Of a stretch of 64,000 nt of DNA, positions 9,835 to 19,495 are shown piece by piece. The stretch lies in contig CACGPP010000003.1 in the NCBI GenBank assembly GCA_902574995.1, forward strand, positions 62,001-126,000. Direction: 5' to 3'. The notes beneath the pieces are model-generated. The model was given only the letters and a program-made list of their open reading frames with translations, was not told where the DNA came from and made no database searches. How positions within the stretch are numbered: the stretch's first letter is position 1; every line of letters begins with the position of its first letter. Position numbers and translations under genes: made by a program. This DNA comes from an uncultured Alphaproteobacteria bacterium. GTDB lineage: Bacteria; Pseudomonadota; Alphaproteobacteria; HIMB59.

Positions 9835-10681
9835 AGTAGCTGCTTCGCAATTTAAATCAATAAAAGAAAAAAAAGATTTAAATATAAATAAGGCTATACA
9901 TATTGCTCAACAAGCATCTAAGGAAAATGTAAATATTTTCCTCCTACAGGAGTTATTTCAGACTGAGTACTTTTGCTCAACTCAGGATAAAAAGTTTTTT
10001 AATTATGCAATTGAATTTCCTAATGACCAACTATTTGAAATTTTTTCTAATTTTTGTAAGAAAAATAATATGGTAATGCCAATCAGTTTTTTTGAAAAAA
10101 AAGAAAATAATTTTTTTAATTCACTAATTGTGATCAATGCTGATGGTAAATTAAGTGATTTATATAGAAAGTCCCATATTCCCGAGGGCCCTGGTTATAA
10201 CGAAAAGTTTTACTTTAAACCCGGAGATACTGGCTTCAAAGTATTTAACACAAAATTTGGAAATCTAGGTTGTGGTATATGCTGGGATCAATGGTTTCCT
10301 GAATGTGCGAGATCTATGACACTTTCTGGTGCAGATATTTTATTATATCCCACTGCAATTGGTTCTGAGCCTCAAGACCCTTTATTAGACTCAAAAGATC
10401 ACTGGCAAAACGTTATGAAAGGTCATGCAGCTGCAAATCAAATTCCAGTCATAGCTTCTAATAGAATTGGCACAGAAAATGAGGGTTCAATATCTGTTAC
10501 ATTTTATGGAAGTTCCTTTATCGCTAATCATTTGGGTAATATTGAAATTGAAATGAACAAAGAAGATGAGGGCTTTGTATCTAAGAATTTCGACTTTTCA
10601 GAAATAACAAAATACCGCCAATCTTGGGGAAATTTTAGAGATCGTAGACCAGATCTATATAAAAAAATTTGTGATTTTTAA
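9824..10681 (+). CDS. aguB: N-carbamoylputrescine amidase (track start 9812; ATG 9824 preferred)
   Basis: Nitrilase family: 'LLQELFQTEYFC', 'YRKSHIPEGPGYNEKFYFKPGDTGF', 'GCGICWDQWFPECAR'; overlaps aguA. Confidence 0.92.
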   Translation: MLVKVAASQFKSIKEKKDLNINKAIHIAQQASKENVNIFLLQELFQTEYFCSTQDKKFFNYAIEFPNDQLFEIFSNFCKKNNMVMPISFFEKKENNFFNSLIVINADGKLSDLYRKSHIPEGPGYNEKFYFKPGDTGFKVFNTKFGNLGCGICWDQWFPECARSMTLSGADILLYPTAIGSEPQDPLLDSKDHWQNVMKGHAAANQIPVIASNRIGTENEGSISVTFYGSSFIANHLGNIEIEMNKEDEGFVSKNFDFSEITKYRQSWGNFRDRRPDLYKKICDF

Positions 10682-10726
10682 TCAAAACTATCATATTATT
10701 TTAAAACTTTACAAGGGGAGGATGCC

Positions 10727-11794
10727 ATGAATAAAATTTATGCTTTTATGCTAGCTTTTATTATTCCATTAAATGTTAGTTCAGAAGAATTGTTTATCTA
10801 CAATTGGTCAGACTATATAGCAGAGGACACAATTGCAAATTTTGAAGCAGAAACAGGTATTAAGGTTACATACGATATGTATGACTCGAACGAGGTACTT
10901 GAAGCGAAATTATTAGCTGGTAACAGTGGATATGATTTAGTTTTTCCATCAGGTTCTTTCATGGAAAACCAAATAAATGCTGGTGTTTACCAAAAAATTG
11001 ATAAATCACTTTTAACAAATATTGGAAACTTAGACCCAGTTATTTTAGAAAAAGTAGATGCACATGATCCTGGATCAGAACACTCAGTAGTTTATATGTA
11101 CGGTACTACTGGAATTGGATATAATGAAGATGAAGTTGAAGCTCGAGGTGGAAACGTAGAGTCTTGGGATATTATTTTAAACCCAGATGAGGTATCTAAG
11201 TTTGCAGATTGTGGTGTCGCAATTTTAGATGCACCTAGCGAAGTAGTTGAAATAGCTTTAAATTATTTAGGATATGATCCAAATACAGAAAGCACAAAAG
11301 CAAACAACGAAGCTTTAGAGCTACTTAAGCAAATAAGACCTTATGTTAAATACTTCGACTCGTCGCAATATATTGATGACCTAGCTAATGGTGAAATTTG
11401 TTTAGCTATGGGTTGGTCTGGAGATGTTTTTTATGCTGCAGACACTGCTGCTGATGATGTCTCGGTATGGTATTCTGTGCCATCTGAGGGTACAGTCATT
11501 TGGTTTGATATGATGGGCATACCTGCTGATGCTAAAAATGTTGAGAATGCACATAAATTTATTGATTATATATTAAGACCAGAAGTAGTTGCAGACATTA
11601 CAAATTATGTATGGTACTCAAATCCTAATTTAGTAGCAAATAATTCAGGTTTAATCGAGGAAGAGATTCTCGAAGATCCTGCCATTTACCCTACCGCTGA
11701 TGTACTAGAAATATTATTTGGAGATACTGCTGACTCTCCACAAAAGTCTAGAATATCTTCGAGAGTATTTAATAGTTTTAAAGCTTCTCAATAA
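10727..11794 (+). CDS. potD: Spermidine/putrescine ABC transporter substrate-binding protein
   Basis: Signal peptide then 'LFIYNWSDYIAEDTIANFEAETGIKVTYDMYDSNEVLEAKLLAGNSGYDLVFPS'; strong 'aaggggagg' SD upstream. PotD versus PotF not resolved. Confidence 0.9.
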   Translation: MNKIYAFMLAFIIPLNVSSEELFIYNWSDYIAEDTIANFEAETGIKVTYDMYDSNEVLEAKLLAGNSGYDLVFPSGSFMENQINAGVYQKIDKSLLTNIGNLDPVILEKVDAHDPGSEHSVVYMYGTTGIGYNEDEVEARGGNVESWDIILNPDEVSKFADCGVAILDAPSEVVEIALNYLGYDPNTESTKANNEALELLKQIRPYVKYFDSSQYIDDLANGEICLAMGWSGDVFYAADTAADDVSVWYSVPSEGTVIWFDMMGIPADAKNVENAHKFIDYILRPEVVADITNYVWYSNPNLVANNSGLIEEEILEDPAIYPTADVLEILFGDTADSPQKSRISSRVFNSFKASQ

Positions 11795-11800
11795 TTTAAG

Positions 11801-11832
11801 AAAAGCGCAACTTTTACTTTAGTTGCGCTTTT
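11801..11832 (+). terminator. Perfect 12-bp stem-loop between potD and potA (terminator, attenuator or 3'-stabilising hairpin)
   Basis: AAAAGCGCAACT-(TTTACTTT)-AGTTGCGCTTTT, starting a few nt after the potD stop and ending in a T-run. Confidence 0.75.
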
Positions 11833-11844
11833 AACAATCTTTTT

Positions 11845-12903
11845 ATGTATGAACCTTTTTTACAAATCATAGATGTATCAAAAAGGTTTGATAATGTTGT
11901 TGCTTTAGACAAAGTAAATCTAAAAATAGAAAAATCTGAAATATTTAGTCTCCTAGGATCTTCAGGATGTGGTAAGTCAACACTTTTGAGAATTATAGCA
12001 GGTTTCGAGAAGCCTGATGAAGGAAGAATTCTACTCGAGGGAAAGGATATCACGAAACTTCCACCATATGTAAGACCTCTAAATATTATGTTCCAAAATT
12101 ATGCACTATTTCCGCATTTAAATGTCACTAATAATATCCAGTTTGGACTAAAAGAAGAAAAAATTTCTAAAGAAGAAATCAATCATCGTGTTAATGAAAT
12201 TTTAAATTTACTAGAACTGAATGGTTTAGAGAAAAGAAAAATCAATGAGATATCTGGTGGCCAACAACAACGTGTAGCGTTAGCAAGATGTTTAGTCAAA
12301 AAACCAAAATTACTTTTATTGGATGAACCACTTGCAGCATTAGATAAACAGCTAAGAGTACAAACACAATTCGAGTTAGTTAATCTACAATATAAGTTAG
12401 GTATCACTTTTATTATTGTTACTCATGATCAAGAGGAAGCAATGTCATTATCAGATAGAATGGCAATTATGAAAAATGGAGAAATTCTCCAAGTCGGTAA
12501 TCCTGTTGAGATATATGAAAAACCGAAGGACAAATATATAGCCAATTTTATAGGCACAGCCAATATCTTTAATGTTGTTAATGAAAATAATCAGATCATC
12601 ATTAAAGAATTAAATTATGAAGTTAAAAATATTAACAATAAAGAAAACTATTTTAAATGTTTAATTAGGCCTGAAAAAATTTCTGTTAAAAAACTAGAAA
12701 ATCAATCTAATAATTTAAATATTGGTGTAGTTAAAGAGGTAGCTTATTTAGGGAGCTATACTAAGTATTTAATTGATGTTAATGGATTTGAATTTTATTC
12801 TTTTATGCAAAATAGTTTAGTTTCAGATAACCTTCAAATAAAATGGGATGATAAAGTTCAGATAAGTTTTAACGAAACATCAATATATTTTTTTAATGAT
12901 TAA
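11845..12903 (+). CDS. potA: Spermidine/putrescine ABC transporter ATP-binding protein
   Basis: Walker A 'LGSSGCGKST', signature 'ISGGQQQRVALARCLVKKPKLLLLDEPLAALDKQLR', C-terminal TOBE-like region. Confidence 0.92.
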   Translation: MYEPFLQIIDVSKRFDNVVALDKVNLKIEKSEIFSLLGSSGCGKSTLLRIIAGFEKPDEGRILLEGKDITKLPPYVRPLNIMFQNYALFPHLNVTNNIQFGLKEEKISKEEINHRVNEILNLLELNGLEKRKINEISGGQQQRVALARCLVKKPKLLLLDEPLAALDKQLRVQTQFELVNLQYKLGITFIIVTHDQEEAMSLSDRMAIMKNGEILQVGNPVEIYEKPKDKYIANFIGTANIFNVVNENNQIIIKELNYEVKNINNKENYFKCLIRPEKISVKKLENQSNNLNIGVVKEVAYLGSYTKYLIDVNGFEFYSFMQNSLVSDNLQIKWDDKVQISFNETSIYFFND

Positions 12904-13789
12904 AAATTTAAAAAAACAAAACTTCTGGTTTGTATTCACTCCTTATTTATGGCTCGTTTTGTTTTTTTTTGTTCCATTAGCTTTAATTTTTAAAATATCT
13001 ATATCTGTGTCTGAATGGGGTATGCCACCTTATCGTGATCTTTTTTCTTTATCTGAAAATGGATTGGAGATTAATTCAACTCTTGGAAATTATTTATTCA
13101 TTTTTTCAGACCCTTTCTATATCAGATCTTATCTCAATTCACTTTCACTAGCTTTTACATCTACAGTATTATGTTTATTGATTGGTTATCCCATAGCTTT
13201 TTACGTTGCAAAATCTAAAACAAGTATAAGAAACATACTATTGATTATGCTTATCATACCTTTTTGGAGTTCTTTTCTACTAAGGGTATATGCATGGAAA
13301 GTCTTACTACAAGGCTCTGGTATTATAAATTCAATTCTCATACATATAGGGCTAATTTCTGAACCAATATCTATGTTACACAATCATTATGCTGTAATTT
13401 TAGGTGTAGTTTATACTTACCTTCCATTTATGATTTTACCGCTTTATGGATATTTGGTTAAATTTGATTTAAATTTGATAGATGCATCTAATGATTTAGG
13501 TGCAAAGCCTTTAAACACGTTTGTAAAAGTTATCTTACCTCTATCTTTACCAGGAATAGTAGCGGGGAGCATGTTGGTTTTTATACCAGTTGTTGGAGAA
13601 TATATAATACCAGAAATGTTAGGCGGCAGTGATAAGCTTTATTTTGGGAAGATAATTTGGGATGAATTTTTCGTAAATAGAGATTGGCCTATTGCTAGTG
13701 CGCTTGCGATGTCTGGAATTGTAATACTTGTATTTCCAATAATTATTTTTCAATTAATGTACGCAAAATATAATTTTAAGAATGAATAA
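12896..13789 (+). CDS. potB: Spermidine/putrescine ABC transporter permease (PotB/PotH type)
   Basis: Multiple TM helices, EAA-loop region 'DASNDLGAKPLNTFVKVILPLSLPGIVAG'. Confidence 0.88.
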   Translation: MIKNLKKQNFWFVFTPYLWLVLFFFVPLALIFKISISVSEWGMPPYRDLFSLSENGLEINSTLGNYLFIFSDPFYIRSYLNSLSLAFTSTVLCLLIGYPIAFYVAKSKTSIRNILLIMLIIPFWSSFLLRVYAWKVLLQGSGIINSILIHIGLISEPISMLHNHYAVILGVVYTYLPFMILPLYGYLVKFDLNLIDASNDLGAKPLNTFVKVILPLSLPGIVAGSMLVFIPVVGEYIIPEMLGGSDKLYFGKIIWDEFFVNRDWPIASALAMSGIVILVFPIIIFQLMYAKYNFKNE

Positions 13790-14579
13790 ATTATTTTTAA
13801 AAATATTTACCCTTACGATTGGTTTTTCGTTTCTATATTTTCCTATTTTAACTCTTATAGCTTATTCATTTAATGATAATAAAAGAGTTATGGTCTGGAA
13901 GGGTTTTTCTTTTAGATGGTATAAGGAATTATTTCATAATGAACAAATTTTAGAGGCTTTTTATACTAGTCTAAAAATTGCTTCTCTTTCAGCAACATTT
14001 GCAACAGTCATGGGTGTAATGATTGGTTTTTCATTAACAAGAATATCAAAAATTCCAGCTAGGCCTTTCTTTATTTTCTTGAGTTCTTCTCCTTTGGTTA
14101 TGCCTGAGATAATTTTAGGGCTTTCTTTGTTGTTATTCTTTATATCATCTAACCATATTATTGGCTTTCCTTCCTCAAAAGGACAACTAACAGTCTTAAT
14201 ATCGCATATAACTTTCTCTGTAGCTTTTGTTGCAGTCATTATCCAATCAAGGTTGAGTAGTTACGATAAAAATATAGAAGAGGCTGCTCAGGATCTTGGG
14301 ACAATTCCAAATATGATTTTTTGGAAAGTAACTGCTCCTGTAATATTACCTGCAATATTATCAGGATGGTTACTTGCATTTACACTCTCTTTGGACGATC
14401 TTGTAGTTGCTAGTTTTACTTCCGGTCCCGGAGCTAACACTTTGCCAATAGTGGTTTTTTCTAAAGTTAGATTGGGATTGAGTCCAGAAGTTAATGCTCT
14501 TTCCGCAATAATAATGCTAATTGTTATATTAGCAGCTATTAGTATTTACTTAATTAATAGATCAAACATTAAGAAGTAA
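13782..14579 (+). CDS. potC: Spermidine/putrescine ABC transporter permease (PotC/PotI type)
   Basis: 'EEAAQDLGTIPNMIFWKVTAPVILPAILSGWLLAFTLSLDDLVVASFTSGPG'. Confidence 0.9.
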   Translation: MNKLFLKIFTLTIGFSFLYFPILTLIAYSFNDNKRVMVWKGFSFRWYKELFHNEQILEAFYTSLKIASLSATFATVMGVMIGFSLTRISKIPARPFFIFLSSSPLVMPEIILGLSLLLFFISSNHIIGFPSSKGQLTVLISHITFSVAFVAVIIQSRLSSYDKNIEEAAQDLGTIPNMIFWKVTAPVILPAILSGWLLAFTLSLDDLVVASFTSGPGANTLPIVVFSKVRLGLSPEVNALSAIIMLIVILAAISIYLINRSNIKK

Positions 14580-15914
14580 ATATTCTCTCTCCCATGCAGT
14601 AATTATTTTATTATAAGCATTTACCTCTAGGTCTTTAATTGAACAAAATAATTCTATAAATGTTTCACCAAATATCTCTTTTGCCTCCTTAGATCTAGAA
14701 AAAGTATCTATTGATTGATAGATGCTTTCTGTCAAAGAAACATTCACGTTATATGCAGCTTTTTTGGTCTCTGGGGTTGCTTTTAATTTTTTCTTCAAAC
14801 CTAAATATCCTGCAGATAATGTTGCAGCCATAGCTAAGTATGGATTTACATCTGATCCACACAGTCTATTTTCAATTCTCGCCTGGTTAGCAGAGTTAAA
14901 ATTTGGGACTCTAAAACCACAGGTACGGTTTTCAAAACCCCAGTTAAGGTTAAATGGCGTACCTTCCTCCCAATAACCTCTGAGCCTTTTAAAGGAATTA
15001 ACGTTAGGTGCAAAAAGAGGTAAAAAAGCTTTTGAATATTTTTGTAATCCACCCAAATAATTATCAAACTGTTTTGTAGTTTTAAGATTTTTGTCCACAA
15101 ATATTGGTTTACCTTTTTTTAAAATTGATTGATGTATATGCATCGAGTTCCCTGGAGTATCTTCCATCGGTTTAGCCATAAAAGTTGCATACAAATTATG
15201 CTTCAATGCAGTTTGTCTAAGAGTTCTTTTAAATAAAAAAACCTGATCAGCCAAGTCAAGGGGGTTACCATGCTTGAAGTTAATTTCCATTTGTGCTGGT
15301 CCATCCTCATGATTAATATTCTCTACGTCTAATTCTTGAGTCTCACAGTAGTCATATAGATCCTCAAAAATATGATCAAATTCATTAACAGCATCAATAC
15401 CGTAAGACTGATTTCCTTTTTCAATTCTTCCAGATTGCCCACTTGGTGTCTCTAAAGGATTGTCTGGATCATTGTTTTTCTTAACTAAATAGAATTCAAT
15501 TTCTGGAGCAACTACTGGTTCAAGGCCTATTTTTTCAAAAAGACCAATTACTTTTTTTAAAATACCTCTAGAGTGGACCTCTATAACATTATCATTGTTA
15601 TCAACAGCATCACAAATAACCTGTGCGGTTGGTTCTTCATACCATGGAACAGTTCTCAGAGTATTAAAATCAGGCTTTAATATAAAATCACCATCTGTAG
15701 GATTTAAAATCTGATCATCTATTGAATAAGTCACATCTCTAGATACTGCTAATTTGAATAGTGCTAAAGGTAATCTTAATCCACCTGACTCAATAGAGCT
15801 TAAAAATTTTTTTGTTGGTAGTATTTTTCCCCTTGGTATACCTGAATTATCAGGAATCATACATTCTACCTCTGTTATTTTATTTTTCTTTAACCAATCG
15901 ACATAATCATTCAT
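14562..15914 (-). CDS. puuA: Glutamine synthetase family, probable gamma-glutamylputrescine synthetase
   Basis: GS fold: 'PGNSMHIHQSILKKGKPIF', 'RIENRLCGSDVNPYLAMAATLSAGYLGL'; adjacent to PuuB-like oxidase and polyamine transporter. Confidence 0.82.
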   Translation of the reverse strand: MNDYVDWLKKNKITEVECMIPDNSGIPRGKILPTKKFLSSIESGGLRLPLALFKLAVSRDVTYSIDDQILNPTDGDFILKPDFNTLRTVPWYEEPTAQVICDAVDNNDNVIEVHSRGILKKVIGLFEKIGLEPVVAPEIEFYLVKKNNDPDNPLETPSGQSGRIEKGNQSYGIDAVNEFDHIFEDLYDYCETQELDVENINHEDGPAQMEINFKHGNPLDLADQVFLFKRTLRQTALKHNLYATFMAKPMEDTPGNSMHIHQSILKKGKPIFVDKNLKTTKQFDNYLGGLQKYSKAFLPLFAPNVNSFKRLRGYWEEGTPFNLNWGFENRTCGFRVPNFNSANQARIENRLCGSDVNPYLAMAATLSAGYLGLKKKLKATPETKKAAYNVNVSLTESIYQSIDTFSRSKEAKEIFGETFIELFCSIKDLEVNAYNKIITAWEREYLLLNV

Positions 15915-15954
15915 AGCTATAACTAACCTTTAAAATTTGATATTTATGTATCTG

Positions 15955-17244
15955 ATGGATTACTCAGATAATTATTACGTAAGAACAAAAGCATTCAACT
16001 TTAATACTAACAAATTAAATGAGAGCTTACAATGTGATGTTTGTATAATTGGTGCAGGTTTATCAGGAATTTCATCAGCATTATATTTATCTAAATTAAA
16101 TCCAGATTTAAACATAGTCATATTGGAGAAAAATAAAGTTGGTTGGGGCGCATCTGGAAGAAATGGTGGGCAATTATTACATGGTTTTTCCTCAGAGAAT
16201 TACTCTAGCCAAAAACACACTCAAGAGGAAATTAAGATATTATGGCAATTCACATTAGACGCAGTTAGAGAAGTAAAAAAAAATATCAAAGACTTAAATA
16301 TACAATGTGACTTAATCGAGGGTTATGTTTTAGCCGCAGTAAGTAAATCCCATGATGAGGAGTTAAAAAAATACGTAGACAGGCTTCAAACAAAATTTGA
16401 TTATGAATCAGTGACGTATCTACCAAAAAATAGAATGGACCAGTATTTTGATAGCCCTTATTACAAATCTGCAATGTATGACTCAGAGTGTGGTCAAATT
16501 CATCCACTTAATTATTGTCTAGGATTAGCAAGAGAATTATTAAAAAATCAAAATTGTAAAATATTTGAAGATACAGGAGTAATATCATATGAATCTCAAA
16601 AAAAAGTAACAATAACAACTGAAAAAAATTTAATTGTTAAATCTGATAAATTAATTATCTGCTGTAATGCATATATTGATAATTTGAATAAAAGTTTAAG
16701 AAAAAAAATAATGCCTGTTAAAACTTATGTATCAGCATTTACTGAAATTCCAAATACAGAATTGAGTAAATATTTTCGAAAACCTATCACAGTGGGAGAT
16801 ATGTTATTTGTACTAAATTATTTTAGACTGGATTCTAATAATAATTTAATTTTTGGTGGGGGTGTAAGCTACTCTAATATAGATCCAATAAATTTGGAAT
16901 TATCTTTAAAAAAAAGTATAAAAAAGATACTTCCTGGTTTAGAAAAGTTCAAAGCTTGGTGTACTTGGAGTGGGCACGTTGCCATAACTGTAAACAGGTT
17001 CCCTCATATCGGTAGTATTGATAATAATATTTTTTTTGCACAAGGATATTCAGGACATGGTTTAGCAATAACAACTATGGTCGGAAAAATGCTTGCTGAA
17101 ACAATAACAAATCAGAACAATAATTTGAGCTTATTTGAAAAGTTTAGACATAAAAACTTTCCTGGTTTTGGCGTAATTGATAAGCCATTATTAGTTTTAG
17201 CAATGAGTTATTTTAAATTAAAAGATCAATTAAGCCTGAAATAA
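15955..17244 (+). CDS. puuB: FAD-dependent oxidoreductase, probable gamma-glutamylputrescine oxidase (track start 15937 is a TTG; ATG 15955 preferred)
   Basis: N-terminal 'DNYYVRTKAFNF', 'DVCIIGAGLSGISSALYLSK', 'GWGASGRNGGQLLHGFS', C-terminal 'FFAQGYSGHGLAITTMVGKMLAE'. Confidence 0.83.
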   Translation: MDYSDNYYVRTKAFNFNTNKLNESLQCDVCIIGAGLSGISSALYLSKLNPDLNIVILEKNKVGWGASGRNGGQLLHGFSSENYSSQKHTQEEIKILWQFTLDAVREVKKNIKDLNIQCDLIEGYVLAAVSKSHDEELKKYVDRLQTKFDYESVTYLPKNRMDQYFDSPYYKSAMYDSECGQIHPLNYCLGLARELLKNQNCKIFEDTGVISYESQKKVTITTEKNLIVKSDKLIICCNAYIDNLNKSLRKKIMPVKTYVSAFTEIPNTELSKYFRKPITVGDMLFVLNYFRLDSNNNLIFGGGVSYSNIDPINLELSLKKSIKKILPGLEKFKAWCTWSGHVAITVNRFPHIGSIDNNIFFAQGYSGHGLAITTMVGKMLAETITNQNNNLSLFEKFRHKNFPGFGVIDKPLLVLAMSYFKLKDQLSLK

Positions 17245-18495
17245 CTTATTTTTGCCTAATCTAGAGTTAGGATCTAAGTGTTTTTTTAATTTTTTAATAA
17301 AAAGATAATTTTCACTAGGTTTATATTTTTTTAAAAGATAATTTTTTTTCAAACCAAGACCGTGTTCTGCTGCCACACTACCTTCGCTTTGAATAGTCAA
17401 ATCATAAATAAATTTTGTAAGGTAAGCACAATTCTTTTTTGAATTAGGATGTACTTTAAAATTGCAATGCAAATTACCATCTCCCAAATGCCCAAAAAAA
17501 TAAGGAGTAAAGATTTTATTATCCTTTACAAATGTATTTACCTTCTTAATAAAGACAGACCACTTATCAATGGGTAAAGAAATATCAAATTTTTCAGTAA
17601 AATTATATTTTATCTGATTATATACTAACTCTTCTCTTTTGCTCCATATCCATGATTTCGATTTATCATGTTCTATTTTATCAATTTTAAATTCATTAGA
17701 ATTAAAGTATTTTTTTAAGTCTTTTTTGTAATTACCAATAATATTAGATTGTATCTCTATGATTAAATTGAAGTGATGTGCACTTTCGTTAAATAAATAA
17801 GAGCTAGGTATTGGAAATATTATTTCAAAACTTGTTAAATTATCGAAGTACTTGTTTCTTAAAAATTTTAGTAATCGAATTGACTTATTTAAACTATTTG
17901 TTTGTATTAAATATGTAGAATTGTATTTTTTTTTTGGGATTAACTTTAAGCTTGCTCTTGTAATTATTCCAAAAACACCCTCAGAACCACAAAATAACTT
18001 CCACAGTTTTGGACCAAAATTATCTTTTTTGAGTTTATTTAAAAAATTTAAAATAGTTCCATCACTAAGCACTACTTCAAGGCCATTTATATGATCCTCT
18101 ATGTTACCATATCTCAAGGTTTGCAAACCCCCAACATTAGTAGATATATTACCTCCAATTGTACATTTATCACTTGGCGCAATATTAACTGGAAATAAAA
18201 GTTTTTTATTATTTGCTGCTTTTTGAATAGTTTTTAACAATGTTCCGCTTTGAGCTGTTATTATAAAGTTATCAGTATCAACTTCTTCAATACGATTCAT
18301 TTTTTTAAAATCTATTAGGATAGTTTTTTCAAATTGAGGTTTTGTGCCATCCACTCTATTAGTCTCTCCACCAATAGGTAAAATATGAAATTTATATTTG
18401 TTAGAAAATTTAACCAGTTTAGATACCTCAGAAGAATTTTTAGGAAAAGCAGTTATTTGGGCATTTTTTCTTATAGTTTTTATTGGAAACTTCAT
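17230..18495 (-). CDS. FAD-binding oxidase, GlcD/D-2-hydroxyacid dehydrogenase family
   Basis: 'PSDKCTIGGNISTNVGGLQTLRYGNIEDHINGLEVVLSDG', 'GHLGDGNLHCNFKV', 'EGSVAAEHGLGLKK'. Confidence 0.85.
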   Translation of the reverse strand: MKFPIKTIRKNAQITAFPKNSSEVSKLVKFSNKYKFHILPIGGETNRVDGTKPQFEKTILIDFKKMNRIEEVDTDNFIITAQSGTLLKTIQKAANNKKLLFPVNIAPSDKCTIGGNISTNVGGLQTLRYGNIEDHINGLEVVLSDGTILNFLNKLKKDNFGPKLWKLFCGSEGVFGIITRASLKLIPKKKYNSTYLIQTNSLNKSIRLLKFLRNKYFDNLTSFEIIFPIPSSYLFNESAHHFNLIIEIQSNIIGNYKKDLKKYFNSNEFKIDKIEHDKSKSWIWSKREELVYNQIKYNFTEKFDISLPIDKWSVFIKKVNTFVKDNKIFTPYFFGHLGDGNLHCNFKVHPNSKKNCAYLTKFIYDLTIQSEGSVAAEHGLGLKKNYLLKKYKPSENYLFIKKLKKHLDPNSRLGKNKLFQA

Positions 18496-19430
18496 TTAGA
18501 TGCTCTTCGTAATCTATCATTTATAGCGACTCCTATTTTCTTATAAGGAATAGGTGCGATACTTATATTTTTATATTGGTTGTCGTTATCTGCTAAAAAA
18601 ATAAAATGATAAAGATTCTTTGCAGCTTCAATTAAATTTCTACTCTTACTTAAATTTTTGAATTGATCTTTCTTATTTGCTCCAAAGTTTATATATGCAG
18701 ATTTTTTTTTAGCATTTTTGACATTTAAAAATATTTTCTTCTTCGGAGAATAATGTTTTCTTGAAGTTCCAGGAAAACTTAAATTTTTGTTATATTTACT
18801 AATAACCATATAGGGTAATATTTTTTTGATATTTTCTAATGATATCATCCCTGGTCTTATTATATTCAATTTGTTATCAGATATTTTAATTAAAGTTGAC
18901 TCGATACCAACTTTACATTTTCCATCATCTACAATTAATAAATTTGTCTCAATAAATTGCTGAAAAACCATTTCACTGTTGATTGGGCTTAGTTGTTTAA
19001 ATTTGTTTGCTGAAGGCATTACAAGGGGCTTTCCTACTTTATTAATTAAATTTAATGTAAATTTATTATTTGGAACTCTTACAGCACACTCATTATTTAA
19101 TGTAAGAGATTTGGGTATTTCGAGAGACTTCCTTTGTAAAACAAGAGTAAGAGGCCCAGGCCAAAATTCTTTAGCTAAAATTAAATTTTCATCATCTAAA
19201 TTAAAAAATTTATCTACCATTTTTAAACTTGAACAATGAAATATTAGTTTTTTTTTCAACGGTCTTTTTTTTAATAAGAAAATTTTTTTTGCTGCTTTAA
19301 TGTTGGTTCCTAAACCAGCTAGCCCATAAACAGTTTCTGTTGGTAAAACTACTAATTCATCTTTTAATAGTTTAGACTTTAAGAAATGTGAAAGTTGCTT
19401 TGATAAATTTGATTTAACGATAATGGGCAT
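18492..19430 (-). CDS. L-threonylcarbamoyladenylate synthase (Sua5/YrdC)
   Basis: 'VVLPTETVYGLAGLGTN', 'FWPGPLTLVL', 'VRVPNN', 'MPSANKF'; C-terminal Sua5 extension 'PGTSRKHYSPKK'. Confidence 0.9.
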   Translation of the reverse strand: MPIIVKSNLSKQLSHFLKSKLLKDELVVLPTETVYGLAGLGTNIKAAKKIFLLKKRPLKKKLIFHCSSLKMVDKFFNLDDENLILAKEFWPGPLTLVLQRKSLEIPKSLTLNNECAVRVPNNKFTLNLINKVGKPLVMPSANKFKQLSPINSEMVFQQFIETNLLIVDDGKCKVGIESTLIKISDNKLNIIRPGMISLENIKKILPYMVISKYNKNLSFPGTSRKHYSPKKKIFLNVKNAKKKSAYINFGANKKDQFKNLSKSRNLIEAAKNLYHFIFLADNDNQYKNISIAPIPYKKIGVAINDRLRRASK

Positions 19431-19495
19431 AATTTACATAATTAGATATATTTTTAGTATTCAGTTAAGATTAATTAATATTATTTTACAACTTT

